Shown: positions 36,472 through 44,869 of the stretch, piece after piece | Layout of the letters: each line of letters opens with the position of its first letter | How positions within the stretch are numbered: the first letter of the stretch is position 1 | Assembly: GCA_047621325.1 (NCBI GenBank) | Contig: JBLHLT010000007.1 | Coordinates: forward strand, 1-64,000 | Direction of reading: 5' to 3' | Source of the DNA: Bermanella sp047621325 | GTDB taxonomy: Bacteria; Pseudomonadota; Gammaproteobacteria; Pseudomonadales; Oceanobacteraceae | Length of the DNA stretch: 64,000 nt | Translations under genes and position numbers: made by a program | The notes under the pieces: generated by a model | Databases searched by the model: none | The model's input: only the letters and a program-made list of their open reading frames with translations | Told to the model about the DNA's origin: nothing

Positions 36472-37197
36472 ATGAAAAAGACACTACTAACATTAGCCAG
36501 CGCGGCACTTTTAAGCACATCCGTTCAAGCTGAACAGTTTTGGGCCGATAACAGCGTGTCTGTTCTTTATGGTTCAAGTTACCTTGAACCTTTTGTTAAC
36601 GGCCCTGATGATGAAATGACATACACAACCCTGACACTAGAACATGCATCAGGACACAGTTGGGGTGGCTTGTTTTACTTTGTAGATCGTCATAGCGGTG
36701 AGGGCTTCTCTGATACTTATATTGAATTTAGCCCAACCTATACTCTTGCTAAAATGGATGGTGTAGTTTCTAGTGTGAGAGCCGCATACACATTAGAAAG
36801 TGGCAGTGGTTTTGATAACCACTTAATGGGTGCAAGCGTCGGTCTTTCTGTACCTGGTATGGATTACTTAAATGTGAATCTTTACCGTGCTATGAATGAC
36901 AGCATAGGTATTGACAAAGGTGATGATAATTTATTCTCGGTTATTTATGGGTATTCTAACGGCAACCTTACTATTGATGGCTTTATGGATTACCGATTTG
37001 GAAATGATGGTAATCAATTTGGTGATATTGAAGACAGTATGAATCTAACCCCTCAGATCACTTATAACTTAGCACCAATGCTAGGCCTTAAAAACAAACT
37101 AAAAATCGGTGTTGAATATTCTTATTGGACGAATAAATTCGGTGTAGATGGTGCAGACCAAAACGCCGTTAGCCTACTACTAAAAGCTCACCTTTAA
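36472..37197 (+). CDS. Tsx-like outer-membrane nucleoside channel
   Basis: A 241-residue outer-membrane protein of the Tsx/OmpK type. The signal peptide ends VQA, and the mature protein starts EQFWADNSVSVLYGSSYLEPF, a typical Tsx opening. Beta-strand alternation runs throughout. E. coli Tsx admits nucleosides, so here it would bring purine nucleosides or bases across the outer membrane for the ABC importer and NCS2 permease. The start at 36472 has GGAG 6 nt upstream. It lies 59 bp after the ABC permease and ends at a terminator. Confidence 0.86.
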   Translation: MKKTLLTLASAALLSTSVQAEQFWADNSVSVLYGSSYLEPFVNGPDDEMTYTTLTLEHASGHSWGGLFYFVDRHSGEGFSDTYIEFSPTYTLAKMDGVVSSVRAAYTLESGSGFDNHLMGASVGLSVPGMDYLNVNLYRAMNDSIGIDKGDDNLFSVIYGYSNGNLTIDGFMDYRFGNDGNQFGDIEDSMNLTPQITYNLAPMLGLKNKLKIGVEYSYWTNKFGVDGADQNAVSLLLKAHL

Positions 37198-37204
37198 GAC
37201 AAAT

Positions 37205-37240
37205 ACAAAGAGCCATACCCAGTATGGCTCTTTAGTTTTT
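37205..37240 (+). terminator. Intrinsic terminator after the Tsx-like gene
   Basis: A 12-bp stem, AAAGAGCCATAC (37207-37218) and its complement (37222-37233), has a 3-nt loop and is followed by AGTTTTT. It closes the ABC-tsx operon before the regulator gene. Confidence 0.92.
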
Positions 37241-37309
37241 GGGATTAAGTTTTGCCCTTTATGTCGATCGTTGTATCATGGACAAATGGAACTAGGAAGG
37301 CTGTACCCT

Positions 37310-37939
37310 GTGACAACTCAAGACGCACCAAAAAAAAGCAAGATCCGTGAGCGCAATAGTCAGCAAATACTCAAAGCGGCTGAAGATGAATTTGTGTTAC
37401 ACGGCTATAAAGGCACCAGTATGCAGTCAATTGCTGATCGCGCTGGACTACCCAAAGCCAATATCCATTATTATTTTAAAAATAAAGCGAATCTTTATCA
37501 GGCTGTTTTAGAAGATATCATTGGGAACTGGAATCAGATCCTGGATGATATGTCCCCTGAAAGTGACCCCAAAGAAGTGTTAACGAGATTTATTCGCAGT
37601 AAAATGCAAATGTCTTACACCAACCCTAATGGCTCGAAGATCTTCGCGATGGAGATTATTCAAGGTGCACCGCATATTAAGCAATACATCAGCAAAGATA
37701 TGCGTATATGGGTGAAGGAAAAAACCAGCGTTATTCAAAGCTGGATTGATCAGGGTAAAATGAAAGCGATTGACCCTACCCACTTAATTTTCATGATATG
37801 GGCGACCACACAGCACTACGCTGACTTTAATACTCAAGTACTTGAGGTGATGAATCGCCGCGAGTATGAAGTCGATGACATTGTTCATATTACTGATTTT
37901 TTAACCAATATGATTTTAGCTGGCTGTGGATTGGATTAA
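37310..37939 (+). CDS. TetR-family regulator, RutR-like
   Basis: A transcriptional repressor. The N-terminal helix-turn-helix is SMQSIADRAGLPKANIHYYF, and the C-terminal domain shares long blocks with E. coli RutR, notably HLIFMIWATTQHYADF and a MEIIQGAP block. RutR senses uracil or thymine; a purine or related effector is possible here. The GTG at 37310 is chosen as start, with AGGAAGG 9 nt upstream, giving 209 residues (E. coli RutR has 212). RutR-like boxes at 20378 and 32679 are probable targets. It has its own transcript after the tsx terminator. Confidence 0.88.
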   Translation: MTTQDAPKKSKIRERNSQQILKAAEDEFVLHGYKGTSMQSIADRAGLPKANIHYYFKNKANLYQAVLEDIIGNWNQILDDMSPESDPKEVLTRFIRSKMQMSYTNPNGSKIFAMEIIQGAPHIKQYISKDMRIWVKEKTSVIQSWIDQGKMKAIDPTHLIFMIWATTQHYADFNTQVLEVMNRREYEVDDIVHITDFLTNMILAGCGLD

Positions 37940-37956
37940 TTTTAGCGATGTGACCC

Positions 37957-37991
37957 ATAAAAAAGGTGAAGCTTAGCTTCACCTTTTTTAT
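37957..37991. terminator. Bidirectional intrinsic terminator
   Basis: A 14-bp stem, AAAAAAGGTGAAGC (37959-37972) and its complement (37976-37989), with a TTA loop. It lies between the convergent regulator and the BASS symporter genes. Confidence 0.94.
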
Positions 37992-38001
37992 GTCTGAACT
38001 C

Positions 38002-38889
38002 TTAGGCTTGTGCGGTTGACTCAATACCCTTTTTCGATTTATTAGCTAATAGCATTGCGAATACAGCACCTGTTAAAAACATGCTAAGACTATAGCAGGT
38101 GGCTGCAATCGCCATCTCTGTGTTTTCTAGTAATGTAAGCGCAATCACAATGGCCAGTGTGCCGTTTTGAAAGCCTACCTCAATACCGATTGCTTTACTT
38201 TGTGCTTCATTAAGTTGAGCCACTTTCGCAAGTACATAACCTAATACCATGCTGGCAATATTTAATATGATGGCCGCCAAACCGGCTTTAGCAAAGTAAT
38301 CCGCCATGTTGTGCAGGTTTTCGAAAACAATGAGCGCCACAATAAAAAACAAAAAAAGTATCGAAAATATTTTTACCGGCTTGTCTGCTTTTTTAGACCA
38401 CTCCGGTTTTTTATGATTGATGAACATACCAATAGAAATCGGCAGTATGGTAATCACCACTAATTGAATAATCGTCTTTATAACGGGTAAATGAATATAT
38501 TCTTCTTGGCCCATTAGTAGGCTCATAAACATAACGATCATTAGAGGTACGGTAAAAGGTGCAATCAAGCTAACCAACGAGGTAAGTGTCACCGATAACG
38601 CAATGTCACCTTTCGCAAGATAAGTATATAGATTAGAGGTCGTGCCACCGGGACATAACGCCAAAATCATCACGCCGACCGCCACCGCACCCGTCATGCC
38701 AAATGCTAAAACAATAAGATAAGCCAAAATAGGAAGCATGAGCATTTGGGCTACTAAGCCAAGCGCTACGGCTTTGGGTCGCAGCATAACCATTTTGAAA
38801 TCAACGGGTTTGAGTGCTAGGCCCATGCCCAGCATAATGATGAACAATGATAGCGGTAAGACCACTTTGACAAGAACACTTGCTTCCAT
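38002..38889 (-). CDS. Bile acid:sodium symporter (BASS) family transporter
   Basis: A 295-residue inner-membrane protein with about nine or ten hydrophobic segments. ALCPGGTTSNLYTYLAKGD is the family's substrate and sodium-binding crossover motif, and EVGFQNGTLAIVIAL is the second. Bacterial members carry pantoate, keto acids or steroid-like acids; the substrate is unknown here. A perfect palindrome about 70 bp upstream is a possible operator. Confidence 0.92.
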   Translation of the reverse strand: MEASVLVKVVLPLSLFIIMLGMGLALKPVDFKMVMLRPKAVALGLVAQMLMLPILAYLIVLAFGMTGAVAVGVMILALCPGGTTSNLYTYLAKGDIALSVTLTSLVSLIAPFTVPLMIVMFMSLLMGQEEYIHLPVIKTIIQLVVITILPISIGMFINHKKPEWSKKADKPVKIFSILFLFFIVALIVFENLHNMADYFAKAGLAAIILNIASMVLGYVLAKVAQLNEAQSKAIGIEVGFQNGTLAIVIALTLLENTEMAIAATCYSLSMFLTGAVFAMLLANKSKKGIESTAQA

Positions 38890-38956
38890 AACACCCTCAA
38901 TACATTTTTATTTTTATGTTTTGAGCATACTCATAACGGGTTAAACTGCCAAGGAC

Positions 38957-38976
38957 TTAGGTCAGCACTGACCTAA
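38957..38976. promoter_or_regulatory. Perfect palindrome, candidate operator of the BASS gene
   Basis: TTAGGTCAGCACTGACCTAA has 9-bp perfect arms around a central CA. It lies 68 bp upstream of the BASS start and 36 bp past the channel gene stop. No T-run follows on either strand, so an operator fits better than a terminator. It does not match the RutR box spacing. Confidence 0.55.
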
Positions 38977-39011
38977 AAGGCCATCTTTGTGTCTTAAATG
39001 GCGAACAGTGT

Positions 39012-39977
39012 CTAACGTGTCATTTTCTTTACAAATACCACCACAAACAACGCAAGAGTAAAACTACCTGTAAAAGCTTCAATGGCGGCAAGCGTTCGAC
39101 TAAAGCCGATAGGCACAAGATCGCCATAACCTAGGGTAGTGAAGGTGACTACACTGAAATAGAGCGTATTGCCAAAATGAGTAAGGTTTTGTGTAAAAGT
39201 AGAATCATACTGAAAACTCACTAACTGGTTGCCATCTGTTATGCCAAACAACCAATAAGCAAACCCAAAGAAGGTTATTATGCTCAACGAAAAAGCCACG
39301 ACTCTTACTGGTTTCTCCCCATAACCACAAAACAAATCCACCGCTTTTGATATTAAGCGAGACCATGACCACTTTGGCATCTGACGGCGACGATTCACCA
39401 TTTCCTGAATAAAAAAATGTCCGGCTAACTCAAATAACCCTTCATATTCACTCACTTTACGTAAATGTCGACTCACCTCTTCAGCTTGTTCAAAGTACAT
39501 AATGGCTTGCTGTGGTTTTTTTTGTATATCGGTTTCAAACCCTAAAGCCTCGTGGTACATCGACTCACCCCAACATGCATTTTCTATTTTGGCATTATCA
39601 AAACGGGCACCTAATAAATTCGCTTTTTCTAATTTTGCATAATGTAAATTGGCTTCCCTACAATCTGCTTTCATTAATGACGCACCAGATAAATCCACCT
39701 TGAATAAATGCGCATGGCGTAAGCTTGCATGAAACAGATCGGCTCTTGCTAGACTGTAACCTTCATCACTACCATGGCGAACTAGGTTTAAACCGTCTAA
39801 ATTTGCATGAGCCAAGCACGCACCCTCCATCGAATGCCCACCTTTTACTAACTGAGATAACGTTTCTGCCAGCACCTCATTATCTTTTTTAACCGTTGGG
39901 TCATGCCAATAGCACAGTCCCTTACCCGCGTCTTCTAATTGGCATTGCTTACCATCTTGAAACCGATACACGCACAT
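39012..39977 (-). CDS. Pentapeptide-repeat protein fused to a two-helix potassium channel
   Basis: A 321-residue protein with three parts. Residues 1-30 carry a Cys/His pattern (C2, C12, C22, H25) that could bind zinc. Residues about 55-135 are pentapeptide repeats of the A(D/N)LxxA type (ADLFHASLRHAHL, VDLSGASLMKAD). The C-terminal 100 residues are a two-helix pore (about 224-246 and 293-317) with selectivity filter TLGYGD at 281-286. It is probably a K+ channel regulated by its N-terminal region. A linker at 150-200 is helical and basic. It is a single gene. Confidence 0.87.
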   Translation of the reverse strand: MCVYRFQDGKQCQLEDAGKGLCYWHDPTVKKDNEVLAETLSQLVKGGHSMEGACLAHANLDGLNLVRHGSDEGYSLARADLFHASLRHAHLFKVDLSGASLMKADCREANLHYAKLEKANLLGARFDNAKIENACWGESMYHEALGFETDIQKKPQQAIMYFEQAEEVSRHLRKVSEYEGLFELAGHFFIQEMVNRRRQMPKWSWSRLISKAVDLFCGYGEKPVRVVAFSLSIITFFGFAYWLFGITDGNQLVSFQYDSTFTQNLTHFGNTLYFSVVTFTTLGYGDLVPIGFSRTLAAIEAFTGSFTLALFVVVFVKKMTR

Positions 39978-40033
39978 ACAAATAACTCCTTATTGAGTTA
40001 AGTGTAGTTCAGTTCTAGCGGTAAATTGGACAC

Positions 40034-40074
40034 AAAAAAAATGGCAAAGTGATTGCTCACTTTGCCATTTTTTG
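40034..40074 (-). terminator. Intrinsic terminator after the FKBP gene
   Basis: A stem of about 14-15 bp, AATGGCAAAGTGA pairing with TCACTTTGCCATT around TTGC, is flanked by runs of A and T. It lies 17 bp past the FKBP stop; the symmetry also allows function on the plus strand. Confidence 0.9.
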
Positions 40075-40089
40075 AGTGGTTCAGCCGTA

Positions 40090-40575
40090 TTAGTGCTGGT
40101 GACCACCTTCGCCATGTACATGGCCGTGTTCTATTTCTTCTGCACTTGCATCACGAATCTCTTTTACTTCACCAGAGAACGTAAGTTGAATGCTTGCAAG
40201 AGGATGGTTCGCATCAACAGTAACAACGTCACCTTCAACTGCCGTTACTTCAACAACAACTGGGCCTTCAGCACCGTCAGCGGTAAACGCCATGCCTACT
40301 GCTACATTCTCAATACCTTGGAATGCTTCCATCGGTACTTCTTGTACTAAGCTCTCATCACGTACGCCGTAACCTTCTTCAGGGCTAACCGTTACGTCAT
40401 AACGATCACCAACCACTTTACCGGTTAGTTCTGTTTCTAGGCCTGGTACTAAATTATTAAAGCCGTGTAGGTAAACTAATGGTTCTGACTCTACTGACGT
40501 TTCAATTACTTCACCAGTCTCTGCATTTTTAACAGTAAACTCTAGAGTGACTACTTTATTTTCTGCGATTGTCAT
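40090..40575 (-). CDS. FKBP-type peptidyl-prolyl isomerase, SlyD-like
   Basis: A 161-residue cytoplasmic isomerase/chaperone. FKBP blocks are LVYLHGFNNLVPGLE and VSPEEGYGVRD, with the IF (insert-in-flap) domain from about 70 to 125 (ANHPLASIQLTF follows). The C-terminus is His-rich (HGHVHGEGGHQH) and could bind nickel, as in SlyD. No signal peptide. It is a single gene between two terminator or hairpin regions. Confidence 0.92.
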   Translation of the reverse strand: MTIAENKVVTLEFTVKNAETGEVIETSVESEPLVYLHGFNNLVPGLETELTGKVVGDRYDVTVSPEEGYGVRDESLVQEVPMEAFQGIENVAVGMAFTADGAEGPVVVEVTAVEGDVVTVDANHPLASIQLTFSGEVKEIRDASAEEIEHGHVHGEGGHQH

Positions 40576-40624
40576 GGCTATTCCTTTTTGGTTTCGCCCA
40601 ATTAAGCAATGTGCTTAATGTGAA

Positions 40625-40750
40625 TGTCTTATACAAATAAACCCACTTAAACATCAAGTAGGTTTATTTTCTGAACTAGGTAAGCCACTTAAAATATATT
40701 TTCAATATGGCTTAAACCGTTCTCAGCGTTGTTAATCAACACTGAGAGAT
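40625..40750 (-). other. Hairpins in the pnp 3' region
   Basis: Three hairpins can be drawn between the pnp stop and the FKBP gene. The best is TCTCAGCGTTG...CAACACTGAGA (40721-40747, 11 bp with one G-U pair); another is AAGCCA...TGGCTT around an AT-rich loop; the third is AAACC-x-ACTT...AAGT-x-GGTTT (40639-40665). None has a clean T-run. They may stabilise the 3' end of the long pnp transcript or cause Rho-linked ends. Confidence 0.45.
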
Positions 40751-40762
40751 TGCCTAAACAGC

Positions 40763-42856
40763 TTAAGCTTCGATGCCTTTAAGGGTAAGTTTGATACGAC
40801 CCTTGTTATCAACATCTAATACTTTAACTTTAATTTTCTGACCTTCAGTTAAGTGATCAGCTACGTTCTCTACACGCTCATCAGAAATCTGAGAGATATG
40901 CACTAGGCCATCTTTACCAGGCAAGATGTTAACAAATGCGCCGAAATCAACGATTTTGTTTACTTTACCTTCGTAGATAGTACCTACTTCTGCTTCAGCG
41001 GTTACCGCTTCAAACATACCTTTGGCTTTTTCAGCAGCAATTTTAGTTAATGCAAAAATGCTGATAATACCTGTGTCGCCGATATCTACGTCTGCGCCAG
41101 TTTCGTCACAGATACCACGGATAGTTGCGCCGCCTTTACCAATCGCTTCTGCGATTTTGTCAGAAGGAATCTTCAACGTTAGGTAAGTTGGAGCATTATC
41201 AGGCATTTCGTCGCGGTGCTTAGACATCACTGCATTCATTTGCTTCAAGATAGTCATGCGAGCTTCAAGAGCTTGCTCTAGTGCAATCTCCATGATCTCT
41301 TCAGTGATACCTTGGATTTTGATATCCATTTGCAGGGCGGTAATACCCGCTTCAGAACCGGCTACTTTAAAGTCCATGTCACCAAGGTGATCTTCATCGC
41401 CCAAGATGTCAGTCAGAACGGCGAATTTTTCGCCTTCTTTTACTAGACCCATCGCGATACCAGCAACAGGTGCTTTAATCGGTACGCCCGCGTCCATCAA
41501 TGCAAGTGACGCAGAACAAACTGACGCCATTGAAGATGAACCGTTTGATTCAGTAATTTCCGAAACAACACGCACTGTATACGGGAAGTCTTCTACTTTA
41601 GGCATCATCGCTTGAACACCACGACGAGCTAAACGACCATGGCCAACTTCACGACGACCAGGGGCACCCATACGACCACACTCACCTACAGAATACGGAG
41701 GGAAGTTGTAATGGAACATGAAGTTATCTTTAACAACTTCGTGTAAGAATTCAACAGTCTGTGCATCACGGGTAGAACCCAATGTTACCGTACCGATAGA
41801 TTGCGTTTCACCACGGGTGAACAACGCTGAACCGTGAGTACCTTTAAGAACATTGGTTTGAATGTTCAGGTCACGAACCGTTTTATTATCACGACCGTCA
41901 ATACGAGGTTCATGATTTACGATACGCTCACGTACTACTTCTTTTTGCAGTTTTTTGAACAGTTTAGAGATGTCGTCAGAATTATCTTCTTCGCCATCTT
42001 TCAAAAGTTTTGCTTTGATATCCGCGTTAATTGCATCTATTTGCGTGTAACGAGCCATCTTGTCACTTGTTTGGTAAGCGGCCGTCATAGCATCAAACGC
42101 AAGTGCTTTCATTTCTTCATAAAGCGCAGTGTTGGTTGCTGGAGCAGTCCATTCCCAACGCTCTGTGCCGTCAGCCGCTGCAAATTCCTTAATGGCTTCG
42201 ATCACACATTGGTAACCTTCGTGTGCAAATAAAACACCGCCTAGCATTTCGTCTTCGCTTAGTTCTAATGCGTCCGACTCAACCATTAGTACTGCGTCAT
42301 TAGTACCAGCAACTACCATGTCTAGCTCAGAGGTTTTAAGCTGTTCAAACGTTGGGTTTAGAACATAACCACCGTCGCGAGTGTAAGCAACACGAGCCGC
42401 GCCAATAGGACCATCAAAAGGAATACCAGAGATAGCCAATGCAGCAGATGCACCGATCATCGCAGCGATATCAGGATCGTTTTCAGTGTCCGCTGACATA
42501 ACTTGTAGAACGACTTGTACTTCGTTCATGTAACCCGCAGGGAAAAGAGGACGGATTGGACGGTCGATTAAACGACTGGTCAAAGTTTCTTTTTCGCTTG
42601 GGCGGTTTTCACGCTTGATGTAACCACCAGGGATTTTACCTGCAGCGTAGTATTTTTCTTGATAGTTAACCGTTAGTGGGAAAAAATCCTGACCCGGCTT
42701 CATGTCTTTCTTGCCGGTTACCGCTGCAAGAACTTGAATATCACCGATAGTAACTAAAACTGCACCGCTTGCTTGACGCGCAATACGTTGAGTTTCTAGT
42801 GTTACTTCTTGATTACCGAAGGTAAACGTTTTTGTTACTGGAGTAAGATCTAACAT
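40763..42856 (-). CDS. pnp: Polynucleotide phosphorylase
   Basis: A phosphorolytic 3'-5' exoribonuclease of the degradosome. Two RNase PH-like domains are present (about residues 1-215 and 305-540), with SNGSSSMASVC in the second, followed by KH (IPSDKIAEAIGKGGATIRGI) and S1 (GTIYEGKVNKIVDFGAFV) domains. The start at 42856 follows AAAGGA and gives 697 residues, close to the usual 700-711; an in-frame ATG 18 codons earlier lies in the leader. It follows rpsO with a hairpin leader. Confidence 0.97.
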   Translation of the reverse strand: MLDLTPVTKTFTFGNQEVTLETQRIARQASGAVLVTIGDIQVLAAVTGKKDMKPGQDFFPLTVNYQEKYYAAGKIPGGYIKRENRPSEKETLTSRLIDRPIRPLFPAGYMNEVQVVLQVMSADTENDPDIAAMIGASAALAISGIPFDGPIGAARVAYTRDGGYVLNPTFEQLKTSELDMVVAGTNDAVLMVESDALELSEDEMLGGVLFAHEGYQCVIEAIKEFAAADGTERWEWTAPATNTALYEEMKALAFDAMTAAYQTSDKMARYTQIDAINADIKAKLLKDGEEDNSDDISKLFKKLQKEVVRERIVNHEPRIDGRDNKTVRDLNIQTNVLKGTHGSALFTRGETQSIGTVTLGSTRDAQTVEFLHEVVKDNFMFHYNFPPYSVGECGRMGAPGRREVGHGRLARRGVQAMMPKVEDFPYTVRVVSEITESNGSSSMASVCSASLALMDAGVPIKAPVAGIAMGLVKEGEKFAVLTDILGDEDHLGDMDFKVAGSEAGITALQMDIKIQGITEEIMEIALEQALEARMTILKQMNAVMSKHRDEMPDNAPTYLTLKIPSDKIAEAIGKGGATIRGICDETGADVDIGDTGIISIFALTKIAAEKAKGMFEAVTAEAEVGTIYEGKVNKIVDFGAFVNILPGKDGLVHISQISDERVENVADHLTEGQKIKVKVLDVDNKGRIKLTLKGIEA

Positions 42857-43023
42857 ATATTTCCTTTTTTTATTTAACTGGAAACCTGCTTTCGTTTTCT
42901 GTACTTCCAAGCATTAGCCCTTTCTCTACTTGAGACCAAGCGAAAAGGCGAATGGGTAGAAACACAGAGTTTGATAAACTAGGTTATTCCATTTGTATGA
43001 CTGTTTAAATAAACAGAATGCTT

Positions 43024-43060
43024 ATGACACCCTCACTTGCTGTAAGTGCAAAGTGTCACA
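43024..43060 (-). promoter_or_regulatory. Stem-loop in the pnp leader
   Basis: TGACAC (43025-43030) pairs with GTGTCA (43053-43058), and CACTT (43034-43038) pairs with AAGTG (43044-43048) in one imperfect hairpin. It lies in the rpsO-pnp gap. In E. coli this leader is a double-stranded RNase III target through which PNPase represses itself; a similar role is inferred here. Confidence 0.5.
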
Positions 43061-43071
43061 AACAAATAGCA

Positions 43072-43093
43072 AAAACCCCCGTTAGGGGGTTCA
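43072..43093 (-). terminator. Terminator/attenuator between rpsO and pnp
   Basis: AACCCCC (43074-43080) pairs with GGGGGTT (43085-43091), with T5 following on the minus strand. It lies 10 bp past the rpsO stop. Partial read-through into pnp is expected, as in E. coli. Confidence 0.85.
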
Positions 43094-43100
43094 AGCAATC

Positions 43101-43370
43101 TTAGCGACGTAGAGCTAAACGCTTAATAAGAGAAGCGTAACGAGAAACGTCTTTGCCTTTCAAGTAATCCAACAATTTACGACGTTGGTTTACCATGCGA
43201 ATCAAGCCACGACGTGAGTGGTGATCTTGCTTGTTGGTTTTGAAGTGATCTTGTAGACCGTTGATGTTGTGCGTCAACAATGCTACTTGAACTTCAGGAG
43301 AACCAGTATCGCCTTCAGCAGTTTGGTATTCTTTAACGATGGCAGCTTTCGCTTGTACATCTAAAGCCAT
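43101..43370 (-). CDS. rpsO: 30S ribosomal protein S15
   Basis: An 89-residue primary 16S-binding protein. The start at 43370 has AGGA 7 nt upstream and gives the usual MALDVQAKAAIVKEYQ beginning; a start ten codons earlier is rejected. The DHHSRRGL and RRKLLDYLK blocks are typical. It lies between truB and pnp as in most gammaproteobacteria. Confidence 0.98.
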   Translation of the reverse strand: MALDVQAKAAIVKEYQTAEGDTGSPEVQVALLTHNINGLQDHFKTNKQDHHSRRGLIRMVNQRRKLLDYLKGKDVSRYASLIKRLALRR

Positions 43371-43459
43371 GATATTTTCCTCATAGGTATATGCGTTCAT
43401 TTAGGTTAAGGAAGATAGCCACCGTGCATATAAACAGCGGTATCCACCTGAAAGCGCCA

Positions 43460-44428
43460 TTAACTATCAAAAAGAGCAGTTAACTGCGGCACCTTCACAA
43501 GACGTTTCAGAGCAATTACGCCATCAGCGTCTATCTCGCCAATTCCCACAAGATGGTCTTGCTGGTCATGACAAAGGCGTAATTGTACCTGAGGCAGTGG
43601 CTTGCCACCAGCATCAGGGACACGAATTGCACGCCCGAATTGTAAATCACGGGTCTGCTCCAAAGTCACCTGAATAATAGGCACGCTTTCAATCGCTGTA
43701 TAGGTCGGAAGAAGCCGATCATCAAGGGCGCTACAATCGTCTGAACCCTCTGGTTTCAAGGCTATCAGCTCATCAAGTGTGATCATCATTTCTGGCTTAT
43801 ACGGGCCTGCGCCTAGGCGTCTCAGCACAGCCACATAGCCCAATGTGCCTAGAGCTTTTGCGATATCTTCTGACAGGGATCGAATATAGGTGCCTTTCGT
43901 ACAGGTGACATCTAATTCGATAAAATTTTCACCAAAATCAAGCAAGATTAGCTTTAAAATAGACACCTGACGCGCTTTTTTCTTGATGTCGAATGCTACC
44001 CCTTCACGGGCAAGCTCATATAACTTGCGCCCTTCATGCTTCAGTGCACTATACATGGGAGGAATTTGCGTAATTTCACCGCGAAACTGAGCTAATACTT
44101 GCTCAATCGACTCCGCCGTAAGAGCAGGGATATCAGTGGTTTCAAGGACCTGACCTTCAATGTCGGCCGTATCTCTTGATTCACCAAGTTGCACACGAGT
44201 GGTATAGCGCTTATCGCTTTCCAATAAACGTTGACTGAACTTGGTCGCCTCACCTAAACAAATAGGCAAGACACCCGTCGCGATAGGGTCTAAAGCACCT
44301 GTGTGACCGGCCTTTTGGGCCTGGTATAGCCATTTTACTTTCTGTAAAACGCCATTGGAGGTCATGCCGGAGGGCTTATCAATAACAAGAATGCCGCTAA
44401 TCTCGCGGCCTTTTCTTTTGCGGTTCAA
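43460..44428 (-). CDS. truB: tRNA pseudouridine-55 synthase
   Basis: Makes pseudouridine 55 in the T-loop of all tRNAs. The catalytic Asp is in HTGALDPIATGVLPI near residue 47, and motif TKGTYIRSLSEDIA follows. The C-terminal PUA-like part is about 70 residues. Length of 322 fits the family. It starts 31 bp after rbfA within the long nusA-infB operon. Confidence 0.97.
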   Translation of the reverse strand: MNRKRKGREISGILVIDKPSGMTSNGVLQKVKWLYQAQKAGHTGALDPIATGVLPICLGEATKFSQRLLESDKRYTTRVQLGESRDTADIEGQVLETTDIPALTAESIEQVLAQFRGEITQIPPMYSALKHEGRKLYELAREGVAFDIKKKARQVSILKLILLDFGENFIELDVTCTKGTYIRSLSEDIAKALGTLGYVAVLRRLGAGPYKPEMMITLDELIALKPEGSDDCSALDDRLLPTYTAIESVPIIQVTLEQTRDLQFGRAIRVPDAGGKPLPQVQLRLCHDQQDHLVGIGEIDADGVIALKRLVKVPQLTALFDS

Positions 44429-44459
44429 AACGTCTCTCCGCTAATTAGATTGAGCAGGA

Positions 44460-44858
44460 CTACTTGTCTTCGTCTTTATTACGACTGGTATCTTCACGCA
44501 TAGCTTGATTGATCAAATTCGTCAATTTATGACCTCGATCAACTGACACATCATAGTGAAAGCGTGGCAATGGTGTAACACGAGTCTTCATGATCTGAGA
44601 TAGCTCTGTGCGTAAAAAACCTGACATGTCATTTAACACTTTTTCGGTTTCTTTAATGCTATCTGCATCTGCCTCAACCATACCGGGTTTCATCACGGTA
44701 AAGTAAATATCAGCATATCCTAAGTCAGAAGCCACTTTCACTGCATTCAGTGTTACTAAACCTAGACGCGGGTCTTTTACTTGAAACTGCAGCATTTGAG
44801 CAAGATCACGTTTGATTTGCTCGCCCAAGCGCTGGGTACGACTGTAATCTTTCGCCAT
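44460..44858 (-). CDS. rbfA: 30S ribosome-binding factor A
   Basis: A 132-residue single-KH-type protein needed for late 16S 5' end maturation and cold growth. The start MAKDYSRTQRLGEQIKRDLA and the ending RHYDVS-type block (PRFHYDVSVDRG) are typical. It is separated from infB by about 109 bp that hold two hairpins, a wider gap than usual. Confidence 0.96.
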   Translation of the reverse strand: MAKDYSRTQRLGEQIKRDLAQMLQFQVKDPRLGLVTLNAVKVASDLGYADIYFTVMKPGMVEADADSIKETEKVLNDMSGFLRTELSQIMKTRVTPLPRFHYDVSVDRGHKLTNLINQAMREDTSRNKDEDK

Positions 44859-44869
44859 TTTAAAATTCT

